Of a DNA stretch of 64,000 bases, positions 17,675 to 26,334 are shown one piece after another. The notes beneath the pieces are model-generated. The model did not search any database, had not been told where the DNA came from, and saw only the letters and a list, made by a program, of their open reading frames with translations. Source of the DNA: Devosia indica (lineage in GTDB: Bacteria > Pseudomonadota > Alphaproteobacteria > Rhizobiales > Devosiaceae). Positions within the stretch are counted from its first letter, which is position 1, and each line of letters opens with the position of its first letter. Both the position numbers and the translations under genes were made by a program. The DNA is taken from assembly GCF_003056405.1 (NCBI RefSeq), contig NZ_PYVZ01000014.1, forward strand, positions 57,441 to 121,440, in the 5' to 3' direction.

Positions 17675-18263
17675 AAAACGCGCACGCGTCTCTCTGGCCG
17701 CGCCCAATGGCGGCTCGCAGGAGATCGAACTTGAGAGCGGCTGGCCGGACTTGTCGCTGGGCGAGAGCATTGCAGTCAATGGCGTGTGCCTGACGGTCAC
17801 CCAATTCGATGGCGCCGGCCGCGCCCGTTTCTTCATCAGCCCCGAAACGCTGGCGCGCACCAATCTGGGTGGCCTCGCCGTCGGACAATACGCCAATCTG
17901 GAACGTGCGGTAACGCTCGACACGCGGCTTTCCGGCCATCTGGTGCAGGGTCATGTCGACGGACTGGCGCGACTGGTGGAGCGGGTCGAGGCCGATGGCG
18001 CCTACAAGCATGTCTTTGTGCTGCCCGACGCCCTTGGACGCTATTGCGTCGAAAAAGGCTCCATCGCCCTCAATGGCATCAGCCTCACTATCAATGACCT
18101 AGACCAGCGGGACGGGGGCGTTGCCGTGCTGGTGACCATCATCCCCCACACCTGGGAGCACACCAATCTCAACACCCTCGCCATTGGCGACGATGTCAAT
18201 GTCGAGGTCGACGTCATGGCCAAATATGTGGAGCGCCTATGTCTGCCCTATCTCAAGCCCTGA
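17655..18263 (+). CDS. ribE: Riboflavin synthase alpha chain RibE
   Basis: Catalyses dismutation of two 6,7-dimethyl-8-ribityllumazine molecules to riboflavin. The 202-residue protein has the starting motif MFSGIIE and two lumazine-binding repeats (about 1-95 and 96-190), each with the GESIAVNGVCLTV or EKGSIALNGISLTI signature and a GH(L)VQGHVDG segment. GGAAAGGA lies before the ATG. It overlaps ribD at its start and ribBA at its end, consistent with a tightly coupled operon. Confidence 0.96.
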   Translation: MFSGIIEKRARVSLAAPNGGSQEIELESGWPDLSLGESIAVNGVCLTVTQFDGAGRARFFISPETLARTNLGGLAVGQYANLERAVTLDTRLSGHLVQGHVDGLARLVERVEADGAYKHVFVLPDALGRYCVEKGSIALNGISLTINDLDQRDGGVAVLVTIIPHTWEHTNLNTLAIGDDVNVEVDVMAKYVERLCLPYLKP

Positions 18264-19459
18264 GCCAGTTGCGCAATGGCGGCATGGTGATCCTGGTCGA
18301 TGACGAGGATCGCGAAAATGAAGGCGATCTGGTCATTGCAGCCGACTTCGCGACACCTGAGGCGATCAACTTCATGGCCCGGTTCGGGCGTGGCCTGATC
18401 TGCCTGGCACTCACCGGCGAGCAGGTCGACCGGCTGGGCCTGCCCCAGATGGTGGCCGACAACCGGGCCCGTCGTTCCACCGCCTTCACCGTGTCCATCG
18501 AGGCCGTCGAGGGGATCACCACGGGCATATCAGCACATGACCGGGCCAGAACGGTTGCGGTTGCCGCCGATCCCGAGGTACGGCCCGCCGATATCGCCTC
18601 TCCGGGACATGTTTTTCCCCTGCGGGCCGCCGACAATGGCGTGTTGGCGCGCGATGGCCATACCGAAGGGGCGATCGACCTCATGCGGTTGGCCGGACTG
18701 CGGCCCGCCGGCGTGATCTGCGAGGTCATGCGGGACGACGGGCAGATGGCGCGGCGGCCCGATCTCGAGGTCTTTGCCCGGGAGCACAATCTTCCCATCC
18801 TCACCATAAGGGACATCATTGCCCATCGCCTCGCCAACGAGACCTGGGTGGACGAGGTGGCGCGGTCCGAATTGCCCACCGAACACTCGCCGGTCCCACT
18901 GGAGGTGCGCGCCTTCCGCAGCCGGTTGGACGGCACCGAGCATCTGGCACTAATCCGCAACCCCCTGGGGCGCACGCCGCTGGTTCGTTTGCATTCGGAG
19001 TGCCTGACAGGTGATGCACTGGGTTCGCTCAGATGCGATTGCGGACCGCAATTGCAAGAGGCCCTGCGCCAGATCGCCACTGGTGATGGCGGCGCCCTCA
19101 TTTATCTACGCGGGCAGGAAGGGCGTGGCATCGGCCTTGCAAACAAGATCCGCGCCTATGCCCTGCAGGACCAGGGCCACGACACGGTGGAGGCCAACAC
19201 GGCTCTGGGTTTTGCACCCGATGCCCGCGACTACGGGATTGCCGGGCAGATCCTGCGCGCGCTCGGTATCGAAAGCCTGCGGCTCCTGTCGAACAATCCG
19301 GACAAGGCCTTGTCGCTCGAACAGTTCGGCATCGATGTCACCAAGCGCGTGCCGCTCGAAATCCCGGCCAATCCCCATAACTGGCGCTATCTCGCGACCA
19401 AGCGGGACAAGTTCGGCCACACCTTCACCCATCAGGAACATGAGAACCAGAATGTCTGA
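18239..19459 (+). CDS. ribBA: Bifunctional 3,4-dihydroxy-2-butanone-4-phosphate synthase / GTP cyclohydrolase II RibBA
   Basis: Supplies both substrates for riboflavin: the four-carbon unit from ribulose 5-phosphate and the pyrimidine from GTP. The N-terminal domain (about 1-205) has DDEDRENEGDLVIAAD, the acidic metal loop, and GHVFPLRA and RxGHTE-type segments (ARDGHTEGAIDL). The C-terminal domain (about 210-400) has the cyclohydrolase zinc motif HSECLTGDALGSLRCDCGPQ and YLRGQEGRGIGL. Both active sites look complete, which is not always true in alphaproteobacterial RibBA. It overlaps ribE by 25 bases and ribH by 8. Confidence 0.96.
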   Translation: MSALSQALSQLRNGGMVILVDDEDRENEGDLVIAADFATPEAINFMARFGRGLICLALTGEQVDRLGLPQMVADNRARRSTAFTVSIEAVEGITTGISAHDRARTVAVAADPEVRPADIASPGHVFPLRAADNGVLARDGHTEGAIDLMRLAGLRPAGVICEVMRDDGQMARRPDLEVFAREHNLPILTIRDIIAHRLANETWVDEVARSELPTEHSPVPLEVRAFRSRLDGTEHLALIRNPLGRTPLVRLHSECLTGDALGSLRCDCGPQLQEALRQIATGDGGALIYLRGQEGRGIGLANKIRAYALQDQGHDTVEANTALGFAPDARDYGIAGQILRALGIESLRLLSNNPDKALSLEQFGIDVTKRVPLEIPANPHNWRYLATKRDKFGHTFTHQEHENQNV

Positions 19460-19895
19460 AAGCACATATCGCCTTGCCCTTGTCGTCAGCCAGTTCAATC
19501 CCGAGGTCACCCACGGCCTGCGCGACGGTGCACTGGCCCATCTCGCCGAAAACGGCGTTTCGATTGCACCGGACCACGTCTATTCGGCGCCTGGCGCCTT
19601 CGAAATTCCACTCATCGCCAAGCGGCTGGCGCAATCGGGCTTCGACGGCGTGATTTGCCTCGGCTGCGTCATCAAGGGCGATACGGCCCATTTCGAATAT
19701 ATTAGCGAGGCAACTGCCCATGGCTTGATACAGGCCGGACTTGAGACCGGCAAACCCATCACCTTTGGCATTTTGACCACCTATACGGACGAACAGGCCA
19801 TCCTGCGCAGCCGAATGGATGAGCACAACAAGGGCCGGGAAGCCGCAGCTGCCTGTCTGGAGGCTCTCCATACGATTGCGACCATCGCTCGATAG
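19452..19895 (+). CDS. ribH: 6,7-dimethyl-8-ribityllumazine synthase RibH
   Basis: Condenses the pyrimidine and the four-carbon unit in the penultimate step of riboflavin synthesis. The 147-residue protein shows the family motifs SQFNPEVTHGL, GAFEIPL, CVIKGDTAHFEYI (with the catalytic His) and the C-terminal RxxxHNKGREAAAACLE. The ATG overlaps the ribBA stop by 8 bases. It is the last gene of the riboswitch-controlled operon; no strong terminator is visible after it. Confidence 0.96.
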   Translation: MSESTYRLALVVSQFNPEVTHGLRDGALAHLAENGVSIAPDHVYSAPGAFEIPLIAKRLAQSGFDGVICLGCVIKGDTAHFEYISEATAHGLIQAGLETGKPITFGILTTYTDEQAILRSRMDEHNKGREAAAACLEALHTIATIAR

Positions 19896-20154
19896 GCGGT
19901 CACCCATGATCGACCAGCGCCCTTTCCACCGCTCCGGTCTAGGTTATGTGAGGTGATAGCCGTCAGTCCGCTGGCGGGCACTTGCTAATGCCGGATAAAT
20001 GGCAGGAATGGGCGCATCGGCGATGGTCCGGATGTGCTCATTGGAAGAGACGCGATCACGGAATTGCTGACTGTCCGGTTGCCGGTTTCGAGCCGGGATC
20101 GTGAGCCGCCGGCTTCATCTCGTGCGGCCTCACCTGCGGTGGGGCCGCTGATCG

Positions 20155-20787
20155 TCAGACTTCTGTGTGCTCCGCCAGTTCCAGTGCGTCTTCAACATCG
20201 ACGCCCAGATACCGAACCGTATTTTCGATCTTGGTATGACCAAGAAGGATCTGCACAGCGCGGAGATTGCCGGTCGCCTTGTAGATGAGCGAGGCCTTGG
20301 TGCGCCGGAGCGAGTGTGTGCCATACTCCTCCTTGCGAAGACCGATTGCGGTCACCCACTCGTCCACCAGTCGAGCATATTGTCTTGTGCTCAAATGATC
20401 GTTCGGATCCGCCCGGCTGGGAAACGCGAAGTCTTCTACCGAGCCCCCTCGCCTTTCGAGCCACGCCAGCAAACTTGTTCTGGCGTCCGTTGTGATCTCG
20501 AACTGCACCGGTCGACCGGTCTTCTGCTGAATCACCATCGCCCGGGCGCGAATGTCATGACCTGTCACCAGTGTGCCGATCTTGAGCTTGACCAGATCGC
20601 AACCGCGCAACTTGCTGTCGATGGCCAGATCAAACAGTGCTCGGTCGCGCATCCGGCCCTCTCGATCCAGGAAGAACCAGATTGCCCAGATCTGCCGGAC
20701 CTTGAGCGCCCGCTTGGCGCCGACTTGCCGACCGGCGTTCCACGCCGGCCGACCTCTGGCGGCGGGGTCATATTGTGAGATACCCAT
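20155..20787 (-). CDS. Short tyrosine recombinase (catalytic-domain-only integrase)
   Basis: Site-specific recombinase of 210 residues, about half the length of a phage integrase because the N-terminal arm-binding domain is missing. All catalytic residues are visible: Arg61 (SKLRGCD), Lys89 (QQKTGRP), His158 and Arg161 (HSLRR), His184 (LLGHTK) and Tyr193 (VRYLG). Close relatives are common in alphaproteobacterial accessory regions. The ATG at 20787 has AAGGAG 8 bases upstream; an ATG two codons earlier is closer to it. A palindrome overlaps the ribosome-binding region. A truncated second copy lies at 22957-23090. Confidence 0.85.
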   Translation of the reverse strand: MGISQYDPAARGRPAWNAGRQVGAKRALKVRQIWAIWFFLDREGRMRDRALFDLAIDSKLRGCDLVKLKIGTLVTGHDIRARAMVIQQKTGRPVQFEITTDARTSLLAWLERRGGSVEDFAFPSRADPNDHLSTRQYARLVDEWVTAIGLRKEEYGTHSLRRTKASLIYKATGNLRAVQILLGHTKIENTVRYLGVDVEDALELAEHTEV

Positions 20788-20920
20788 TTTCATTCTCCTT
20801 TGGCCAACATCGGCCAATCAGAGAACGATTAAGGCGAACAGTTAGTCGGCCAGCGCCGTTCAGCCTCGGGAGAACTACCCCCTGCCGCACAATTCTCCTC
20901 GGTAGCGCCTCCAGCGGGGC
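20659..20920. repeat. Direct repeat copy 1: recombinase 5' end and upstream region
   Basis: About 262 bases nearly identical to 22957-23216, in the same orientation. It spans the first 43 codons of the recombinase, its ribosome-binding site, a palindrome and about 100 bases upstream. Similarity fades after CCAGCGGGG but a GACATTAGC motif recurs near 20964 and 23270. The rest of 20921-21286 shows no gene. Confidence 0.85.
20793..20825. promoter_or_regulatory. Palindrome at the recombinase start
   Basis: The arms TTTGGCC and GGCCAA are separated by AACATC and bordered by TTCTC and GAGAA, giving a symmetric site of about 33 bases. The same palindrome is at 23091-23123, where the outer arms match better (TTCTCC/GGAGAA). 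It could be an autoregulatory operator or a recombination core site; the sequence alone does not decide. Confidence 0.5.
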
Positions 20921-21286
20921 CGGAAGCGGATTGGCGGGTTTTCTAATGCCCAAGCGACTAAGCGGACATTAGCGCATACCGGATGAACCGGCGCCCTCGA
21001 CCCTAACTAGACCTTGGATTCCTGCCCAGCGGAAGACAACTTTGAGCCCACACCTGCCGTGACTGTGGTCACTGTACGAGAAATCACATCACTTAACTGG
21101 CCGTCGTTGGCACCGAGCAAACCTGGGTTGGCAACTGCTTCACTCGAACGCCACGGGTTCCCGGTCTTGTCTCGGCGATCGCCCGAACTTTCGGGAGTAC
21201 TCCCTCGAAAATCGCGCTCCATTCCGTGCCTGCAAGTTAGAGACGAAGCGGCCTACAACGCCGGGGTTATTTGTATTCTCTGACGA

Positions 21287-22882
21287 CTACGGCCTGCGCG
21301 TCCACAGGCCTTGTCTGTAGCCATTGAGGTACTCGACTACGAACGATGCCGGCTCTCCTTGTACCTCTTCGAAGGTAAGAGAGGAGATGGAGCCATCCGG
21401 GGCGTTTTCATTTTGGGGTGCGACCGCAAAGCGATTCGGACCCCACGGCGTCATGGCTAGGGTGACCTCGGCGGGACCAAAGACGAATTCCAATCCGGAC
21501 TCGACCTGTCTTATCTCCGCACCACCAAAATAAGGATTGTCGTAAGCGCCAACATACTCGCTCAATGTGCGCCCAACATCGAGATCCTCGGGCGGTGTTT
21601 GGCCAACGAGGTCGCCAACGGGAGTGAGATAGTTGGCGAGGATAGAATTGTAGCCGCCGAACCAGTCCCGGGTCACCTCACCGTACTGAACCAGCTCCAA
21701 AAATTGCGTGCTTATTGCCTCGGCGGCCCCAATGGGCGCCCCATTCGTAAGTACGACAATGCCGATATTGGCTGAGGGGATGAAACGCATATTGGTTCCC
21801 GCCCCCAGGACAAACGCGCCCGAATGGCTGAACGATGTACGGCCGTTGGCTTCTGTCCCCACATTGAATCCATAGCCGTAGAAGCTCGGCCGCGCAGTGA
21901 TCAAGTGCGGCTGAGCGCTAAAAGCCTGGGGGCTCACTGCCGGAAGGAAACTGGCCTGGGTGAAGATTTCGACGCCGCCATATTGACCATTTGCAAGGAG
22001 CAGCTGCAGCCATTCGGCGAGGTCATTTGCGCTTGATGATGCACCACCGGCAGGAGCCTGCGCATCCGCGTCCCGCTCATAGAGCGGCTGGAATCTGCCT
22101 TCGACATACGCATGGAGGGCGGCGCGATTTTCCCGCGCAAGGAAGTCGCTGTAGCGGAAGCTTGATGAAGTCATACCCAAAGGTTGGAAAAGGACCTCGT
22201 CCGCCAACGTCTCCCAATCCTGGCCCGCTGCGGCTGCGATTGCCTCGGCGCCGATCGTGATTCCAAAATTCGCGTAGTGGTAAGAGGTTCTGAAGGCATC
22301 AAGGGACAAGAAACGGAGGCGGGAGATAATTTCGTCGCGCGAGTAACCGATATCCTCAAGATCGTCCCCAGCGGCCATTGGCAAGCCACTGCGGTGTGCA
22401 AAAAAGTCGCCGATGGTCGCGTGGCTCGTAACATAGTCGTCGGCCAGCCGTAGCGAAGGAAGATAATCCGTCGCTTTGTCGTCCCAGCCCACACGCCCAG
22501 AGCTAACCTCAATCGCCCCCACCGTTCCTGAGAGCGGTTTGGAGAGCGATGCAATCTGAAAGACTGTGTCTGCTGTCACAAGTTGGGGCTTGCCCAACTC
22601 TCGCACCCCGAAACCCTGTGAAAAGACTGTCTCGCCCCCGTGGACAACTGCAACTGCTGCACCGGGCACACCGCTGCGCTCCAGTATGTCTTCAACCAGT
22701 TCGGGCAGAGAAGAAAGTGCGAGGTCCAATCCATCGGCCGAAAGCGCAATCACATCTTCGGATGGAGAGTTTCCGACAACCAGCTGAACGGCCTGGGCTT
22801 GAGCTGGCAGGGATGCAAACGAAATCATCCATCCTAGGCCTATCGTTGCGCCAACCGCGATCATACGAAATGTATTGGTCAT
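21287..22882 (-). CDS. Secreted serine hydrolase, class C beta-lactamase/penicillin-binding-protein-like
   Basis: Exported enzyme of 531 residues. A signal peptide ends at AQAQA (about 31). The beta-lactamase fold follows (about 60-400) with the nucleophile motif Ser112-x-x-Lys115 (SLSK), the second motif Tyr203-Ala-Asn205 (YAN) and a third-motif HSG in SFSHSGAFVLG. A C-terminal beta domain (about 430-530) resembles DUF3471. Members include esterases, D-aminopeptidases and peptidases; true beta-lactam resistance is unlikely from this architecture alone. The ATG at 22882 begins the signal peptide. It lies between the two recombinase repeats, as if it were cargo. Confidence 0.8.
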   Translation of the reverse strand: MTNTFRMIAVGATIGLGWMISFASLPAQAQAVQLVVGNSPSEDVIALSADGLDLALSSLPELVEDILERSGVPGAAVAVVHGGETVFSQGFGVRELGKPQLVTADTVFQIASLSKPLSGTVGAIEVSSGRVGWDDKATDYLPSLRLADDYVTSHATIGDFFAHRSGLPMAAGDDLEDIGYSRDEIISRLRFLSLDAFRTSYHYANFGITIGAEAIAAAAGQDWETLADEVLFQPLGMTSSSFRYSDFLARENRAALHAYVEGRFQPLYERDADAQAPAGGASSSANDLAEWLQLLLANGQYGGVEIFTQASFLPAVSPQAFSAQPHLITARPSFYGYGFNVGTEANGRTSFSHSGAFVLGAGTNMRFIPSANIGIVVLTNGAPIGAAEAISTQFLELVQYGEVTRDWFGGYNSILANYLTPVGDLVGQTPPEDLDVGRTLSEYVGAYDNPYFGGAEIRQVESGLEFVFGPAEVTLAMTPWGPNRFAVAPQNENAPDGSISSLTFEEVQGEPASFVVEYLNGYRQGLWTRRP

Positions 22883-22956
22883 AGAAATCTGCTCCCACAA
22901 GGATTTACGTCTGAAGTTTGAACCACAAAGCATATCGTTCCTGGCGACAATCAACA

Positions 22957-23216
22957 CTCTCGATCCAGAAAGAACCGGATTGCCCAGATCTGCCGGAACT
23001 TGAGCGCTCGCTTGGCGCCGACTTGCCGACCGGCGTACCACGCCGGCCGACCTCTGGCGGCGGGGTCATATTGTGAGATACCCATTTTCATTCTCCTTTG
23101 GCCAACATCGGCCAATCGGAGAACGATTAAGGCGAACGGTTCGTCGGCCAGCGCCGTGCAGCCCCTGGAGAACTACCCCGCCGGGCAATTCTCCTCGGCA
23201 ACGCCTCCAGCGGGGG
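22957..23216 (-). pseudogene. Truncated second copy of the recombinase gene with its upstream region (direct repeat copy 2)
   Basis: Bases 22957-23090 encode only the first part of the recombinase (MGISQYDPAARGRPAW to about WFFLDRE) on the minus strand, then similarity stops at CTCTCGATCC. The remainder to 23216 repeats the palindrome and upstream region of copy 1. Differences are few, so the duplication is fairly recent. The fragment lacks every catalytic residue. It marks the edge of the serine-hydrolase segment. Confidence 0.8.
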
Positions 23217-23538
23217 CGTCTGCGGTTGGTCAGGCTCTATCCTTCGAATTAGGTAGCTTCTGCCCTGACATTAGCCCCACCGCTGGGATGCCAGCACGCG
23301 CCCCTTACAACAGCATTTTTAGTGCTGCCGGATTACCCTGGTGAGCGAGCAAATCGGTTGCTGAAGCGGCACCAAAATAAAGGAAGAGTGCAGCACTGGC
23401 CCTTGACCGGCTCGGACCATCCTTGGCGACCATCAGCGCTGCACTCGAATGACACGTAATCAGGACGGTCGCTACTTACAATACGAAAGATAATCGCAAT
23501 TCGTTGCCGCTGAGGACAGGAGAAAAAGCTCGGCCTTT
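23217..23538. other. Region without a recognisable gene
   Basis: About 320 bases between the repeat and the diguanylate cyclase. A GACATTAGC motif shared with the region upstream of the intact recombinase lies near 23270. Nothing else is seen. Confidence 0.4.
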
Positions 23539-24451
23539 TCAGACTGCAACCCGGTCTCGGCCTTCCTCCTTCGCTCTGTACAGGAGCTCATCAGCGCGTT
23601 TGAGCGACTGTTCAATGTCATGATCACCTGAAACTTCGAGAAGACCTGCTGAGAATGAATAACGCAGATCCGGGCGATCTGGGATCGGTCGGGAATTGCG
23701 GATAGTCGAGGCGATGTCTGATATGCGGGCGCTCAGCCTCATTCAGACCGCAGTGCGGCATAAACAAAATGAACTCCTCGCCCCCGATGCGCCCGAAAAG
23801 GTCGTTCAAGCGGATCTTTTTCAAGAATACTTCACAGAAGGCGACAAGTATTTTGTCGCCAATCTCGTGTCCATGAGTATCGTTGATTGGTTTGAAACGG
23901 TCGATGTCAATCAGTGCGATGCATGCTTGATCTCTGTCATTACTCCGAGCACGAGTCTCGCGCCATTCCTCAAGCTGCATCAGAACATACCGGCGATTGG
24001 GAACATCTGTTAGTTCATCAGTAAATGATGCTCGCAGGGCCATGTCACGTTGCTGGCGAAGAGAGCGCGTTCCCGGTCTCAGACGTGAAATGTCAGCGGC
24101 GATAAGCAACATCTGGCCATCGGGATACATCGTCTCTGTGATCCAAAGCCAGACACCGCCGTGCAGTTCGACTTCAAAAGCGCGATAAAGATCCGTTCCA
24201 CGACGGGACTCGGCCGCTTTCAGCCACGATTCGATGTCGTCCGTCTCGATAACTGGACCTCGGTTATGCTTGAAATTGTCTCGCATGATTTCGGACCAGT
24301 GCACGCCCACACCACTGACGAAAAATGCCTCGCGAAAAGCGCAGTTCGCGTAGATCAAGCAGTCCTGCTTATCAAAAACGGCCACGCAATTTGGGGTGTT
24401 CTCGACGATCCCGGCAAAATCGAAGCCAACCAGATCTCCGTCCATCGACAT
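23539..24451 (-). pseudogene. PAS-GGDEF diguanylate cyclase, frameshifted
   Basis: Would synthesise cyclic di-GMP. A PAS-like sensor domain (about 1-120, FDFAGIVENTPNCVAVFDKQD) is followed by a cyclase domain with FTDELTDVPNRRYV, IDIDRFKPINDTHGH and the active-site GGEEF. The frame is broken at about 23740: the GGEEF part reads on as NEAERPHIRHR, while the expected C-terminal part (RISDIASTIRN, YSFSAGLLE, ADELLYRAKEEGRDRV) is in another frame down to 23539. A one-base error or a true mutation both fit. The start is ATG 24451 with GGAG nine bases upstream. The loss would remove the end of the cyclase domain. Confidence 0.75.
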
Positions 24452-24903
24452 TGTGCCAAGCTCCAATCGGTCGAAGAGGTGCTTTGATACCGCGGGAACC
24501 GTTTCGACTTCGTTAGAACGCGGAGTGACACTGCTCACAATTGGCGCGCGATCCGCCCGCCGAGGACCCTCTTGGCTGGAAAAAGGGGGTAGCCTCGGCA
24601 GGTTCCACAACCCGCGGTCGCGACTGACCGAGGCGACAAGCCACTAGGTTATTCGACGTCCGGGCTGCACGAAGGCCGGCCTGGCAACTTTTCTGCTAAC
24701 CATTTCAGCACCCGACGCAGGTTTCCCAAACAACATACCCCTCGTTTCCCGGAGCCAATTGGTCGCGACTATCGCGTCAGAGTGCCGCCCAAGTCGTGAG
24801 CTGCGCGTGGGCGGGGCGATGAATGGCCGTCACTCAATCTTTCGCTCGCTGAATTGAAGTTTGGCGATTATGCTTTTTTCGAGTGGGGGGAGTTCAGAAT
24901 CCG
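24452..24903. other. Divergent intergenic region
   Basis: About 450 bases between the diguanylate cyclase and the plus-strand gene at 24904. No gene, strong hairpin or repeat is seen. It should carry both promoters. Confidence 0.4.
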
Positions 24904-26097
24904 ATGATCGTAGCGCTGCGAAATTCCGTCGCTGCCACGGGTTTGTCCATTGCCGTGTTGACGTCCCTGTCAACTGCGTCCACCGCAGACCAGGACTGGC
25001 GACAAATCTGCACGCCTGACGCCGAAGTGGAAATCCTTATCGGCGGTTCCTGGTATCGCGGTACCGTAGCCGGACCCGACATAAATGGGGAGGCCTATTG
25101 CGACGTTCTCAATACGAGCTACACCGGGCGAGACATGCACTTTTCCATGGCACCTGACCGCATGCGTGCTGTGCAGCTGATGGACGTTGCCGGCCCGGCC
25201 ATTGGCCCGGCACCGACCATATCCGATGCCCTAAGTCCGGACTGGCATGACCTCTGCATTCCTGGTGACGAGGTCGAAATACTTGTTGGCAGTGCATGGT
25301 ACAAGGGGATCGTCTCGGGCCCAGACGCCTTCGAGGATGAAGCCTGTGGTGTTCTCAACATCAGCTATAGTGGGCGGGAGATGCTTTTCTCAATGGCGCC
25401 CGACCGCATGCGTGCCGTTCACTCTTCCGCTGTCGACGCGGGCGGCAAGACCAAAGCTCTACCTCGCGCCTCGCAGACACTTGAGGCCAATCTCGCCCAG
25501 ATTGGGGAGGCGTACCGAACAAACGTTGCCGCAGCCCGTCAACGTTATGAAGGGCTGACAGTGACCTTGTCTGGCACCCTTGAACGCGTGGGATCCGACT
25601 ATGTCAGATTAACAGACGGGCCCTTCGGCGTAGCGATGTGCACTTTCAATGAAGCCGACAGGCACCAGCTTGCAGAACTGGTCCCCGGGTCGATGCTGAC
25701 CGTACACGGCGACGACAGTTCATGGGGCTGGGATACTTTTCATTTGGTGGGATGCCGGGTCATCGGCGAGCAAGCGATGTCGTCACCGCAAGGCGCGGAA
25801 CCCGCACCCACCTATGGCGGACTGCCAGTTGGTCGTTATGTCTGTCGCCAGTACATGACAACGATAGGCTGGATTGACCTGAATGAAGGGGTCTACGTCG
25901 TCAATGGTGTGGAGGGGACCTATTCGTTCGACACGGGTACTGGAGCTATTGTGTGGCAGGATGGCGCATATCGAGGTTGGCCCGCTCGGTTCGAATATTC
26001 ACCAGCCGGCTCTGGGCACGCGCATGACGAGTACATCATTCGAATGACAGACGAGACAGACACGCTCCGCATCGATTGCTTCCTGACCTCGGAATAA
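24904..26097 (+). CDS. Exported protein with tandem SH3/Tudor-like repeats and an OB-fold domain
   Basis: Protein of 397 residues with a signal peptide (about 1-28, ending TASTAD). Two adjacent copies of an about 62-residue domain follow (about 30-92 and 110-172). Each reads DW..-C-.-P-.-EVEIL-.-G-.-WY-.-G-.-V, then a second Cys, VLN-.-SY-.-GR and FSMAPDRMRAV; the copies are about 60% identical. WYxGxV is typical of small barrel domains. A tRNA_anti-like OB-fold comes next (about 205-290: YEGLTVTLSGTLERV, CTFNEADRHQLAELVPGSMLTVHG). A C-terminal beta domain has paired cysteines. Function unknown. GGGGGAG precedes the ATG by 11 bases. Confidence 0.7.
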   Translation: MIVALRNSVAATGLSIAVLTSLSTASTADQDWRQICTPDAEVEILIGGSWYRGTVAGPDINGEAYCDVLNTSYTGRDMHFSMAPDRMRAVQLMDVAGPAIGPAPTISDALSPDWHDLCIPGDEVEILVGSAWYKGIVSGPDAFEDEACGVLNISYSGREMLFSMAPDRMRAVHSSAVDAGGKTKALPRASQTLEANLAQIGEAYRTNVAAARQRYEGLTVTLSGTLERVGSDYVRLTDGPFGVAMCTFNEADRHQLAELVPGSMLTVHGDDSSWGWDTFHLVGCRVIGEQAMSSPQGAEPAPTYGGLPVGRYVCRQYMTTIGWIDLNEGVYVVNGVEGTYSFDTGTGAIVWQDGAYRGWPARFEYSPAGSGHAHDEYIIRMTDETDTLRIDCFLTSE

Positions 26098-26100
26098 GCG

Positions 26101-26280
26101 ATGATCTGGCTCAAGGTTCTCTCGGTGACGGCGCTGATCGCCAGCGTTTGGCAAAGGTATCGCAAGCTGGGGCAGCCCATCATCCGCGGTGGAAAACGGT
26201 GGTGGCGACAACCAGACGGTCGCTACGCGCCCTGGCACGGCATTGTCCTCAAACGAGAAGAGGAATTGCCCCCAGAATAG
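26101..26280 (+). CDS. Small hypothetical protein, 59 residues
   Basis: An ATG three bases after the stop of the preceding gene opens a 59-codon frame. It has a hydrophobic N-terminus (MIWLKVLSVTALIASVW), a basic middle (GGKRWWRQPDGRYAPWHG) and an acidic end. This looks like a single-helix membrane peptide. Its close spacing suggests cotranscription with the tandem-repeat protein. I do not recognise it. Confidence 0.4.
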   Translation: MIWLKVLSVTALIASVWQRYRKLGQPIIRGGKRWWRQPDGRYAPWHGIVLKREEELPPE

Positions 26281-26334
26281 AGCTCAGGATCTGGCCCTGC
26301 CCTGTTCAGACCGTGGCTGTTGGCGCCACAGCGC

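Noticed and set aside
19011..19451. Long N-terminal extension of ribH
   Set aside because: The sequence lies inside ribBA in another frame; ribH starts with the ATG at 19452 that begins its conserved domain.
20080..20120. tRNA T-arm-like sequence near the recombinase (CCGGTTTCGAGCCGG)
   Set aside because: No acceptor, D-arm or anticodon arm can be folded around it, so it is not a tRNA or a clear attachment site.
21287..22882. Beta-lactam resistance gene
   Set aside because: The serine hydrolase has the general motifs, but its length, C-terminal domain and YAN/HSG pattern fit esterases and peptidases of the family at least as well. Resistance is not supported.
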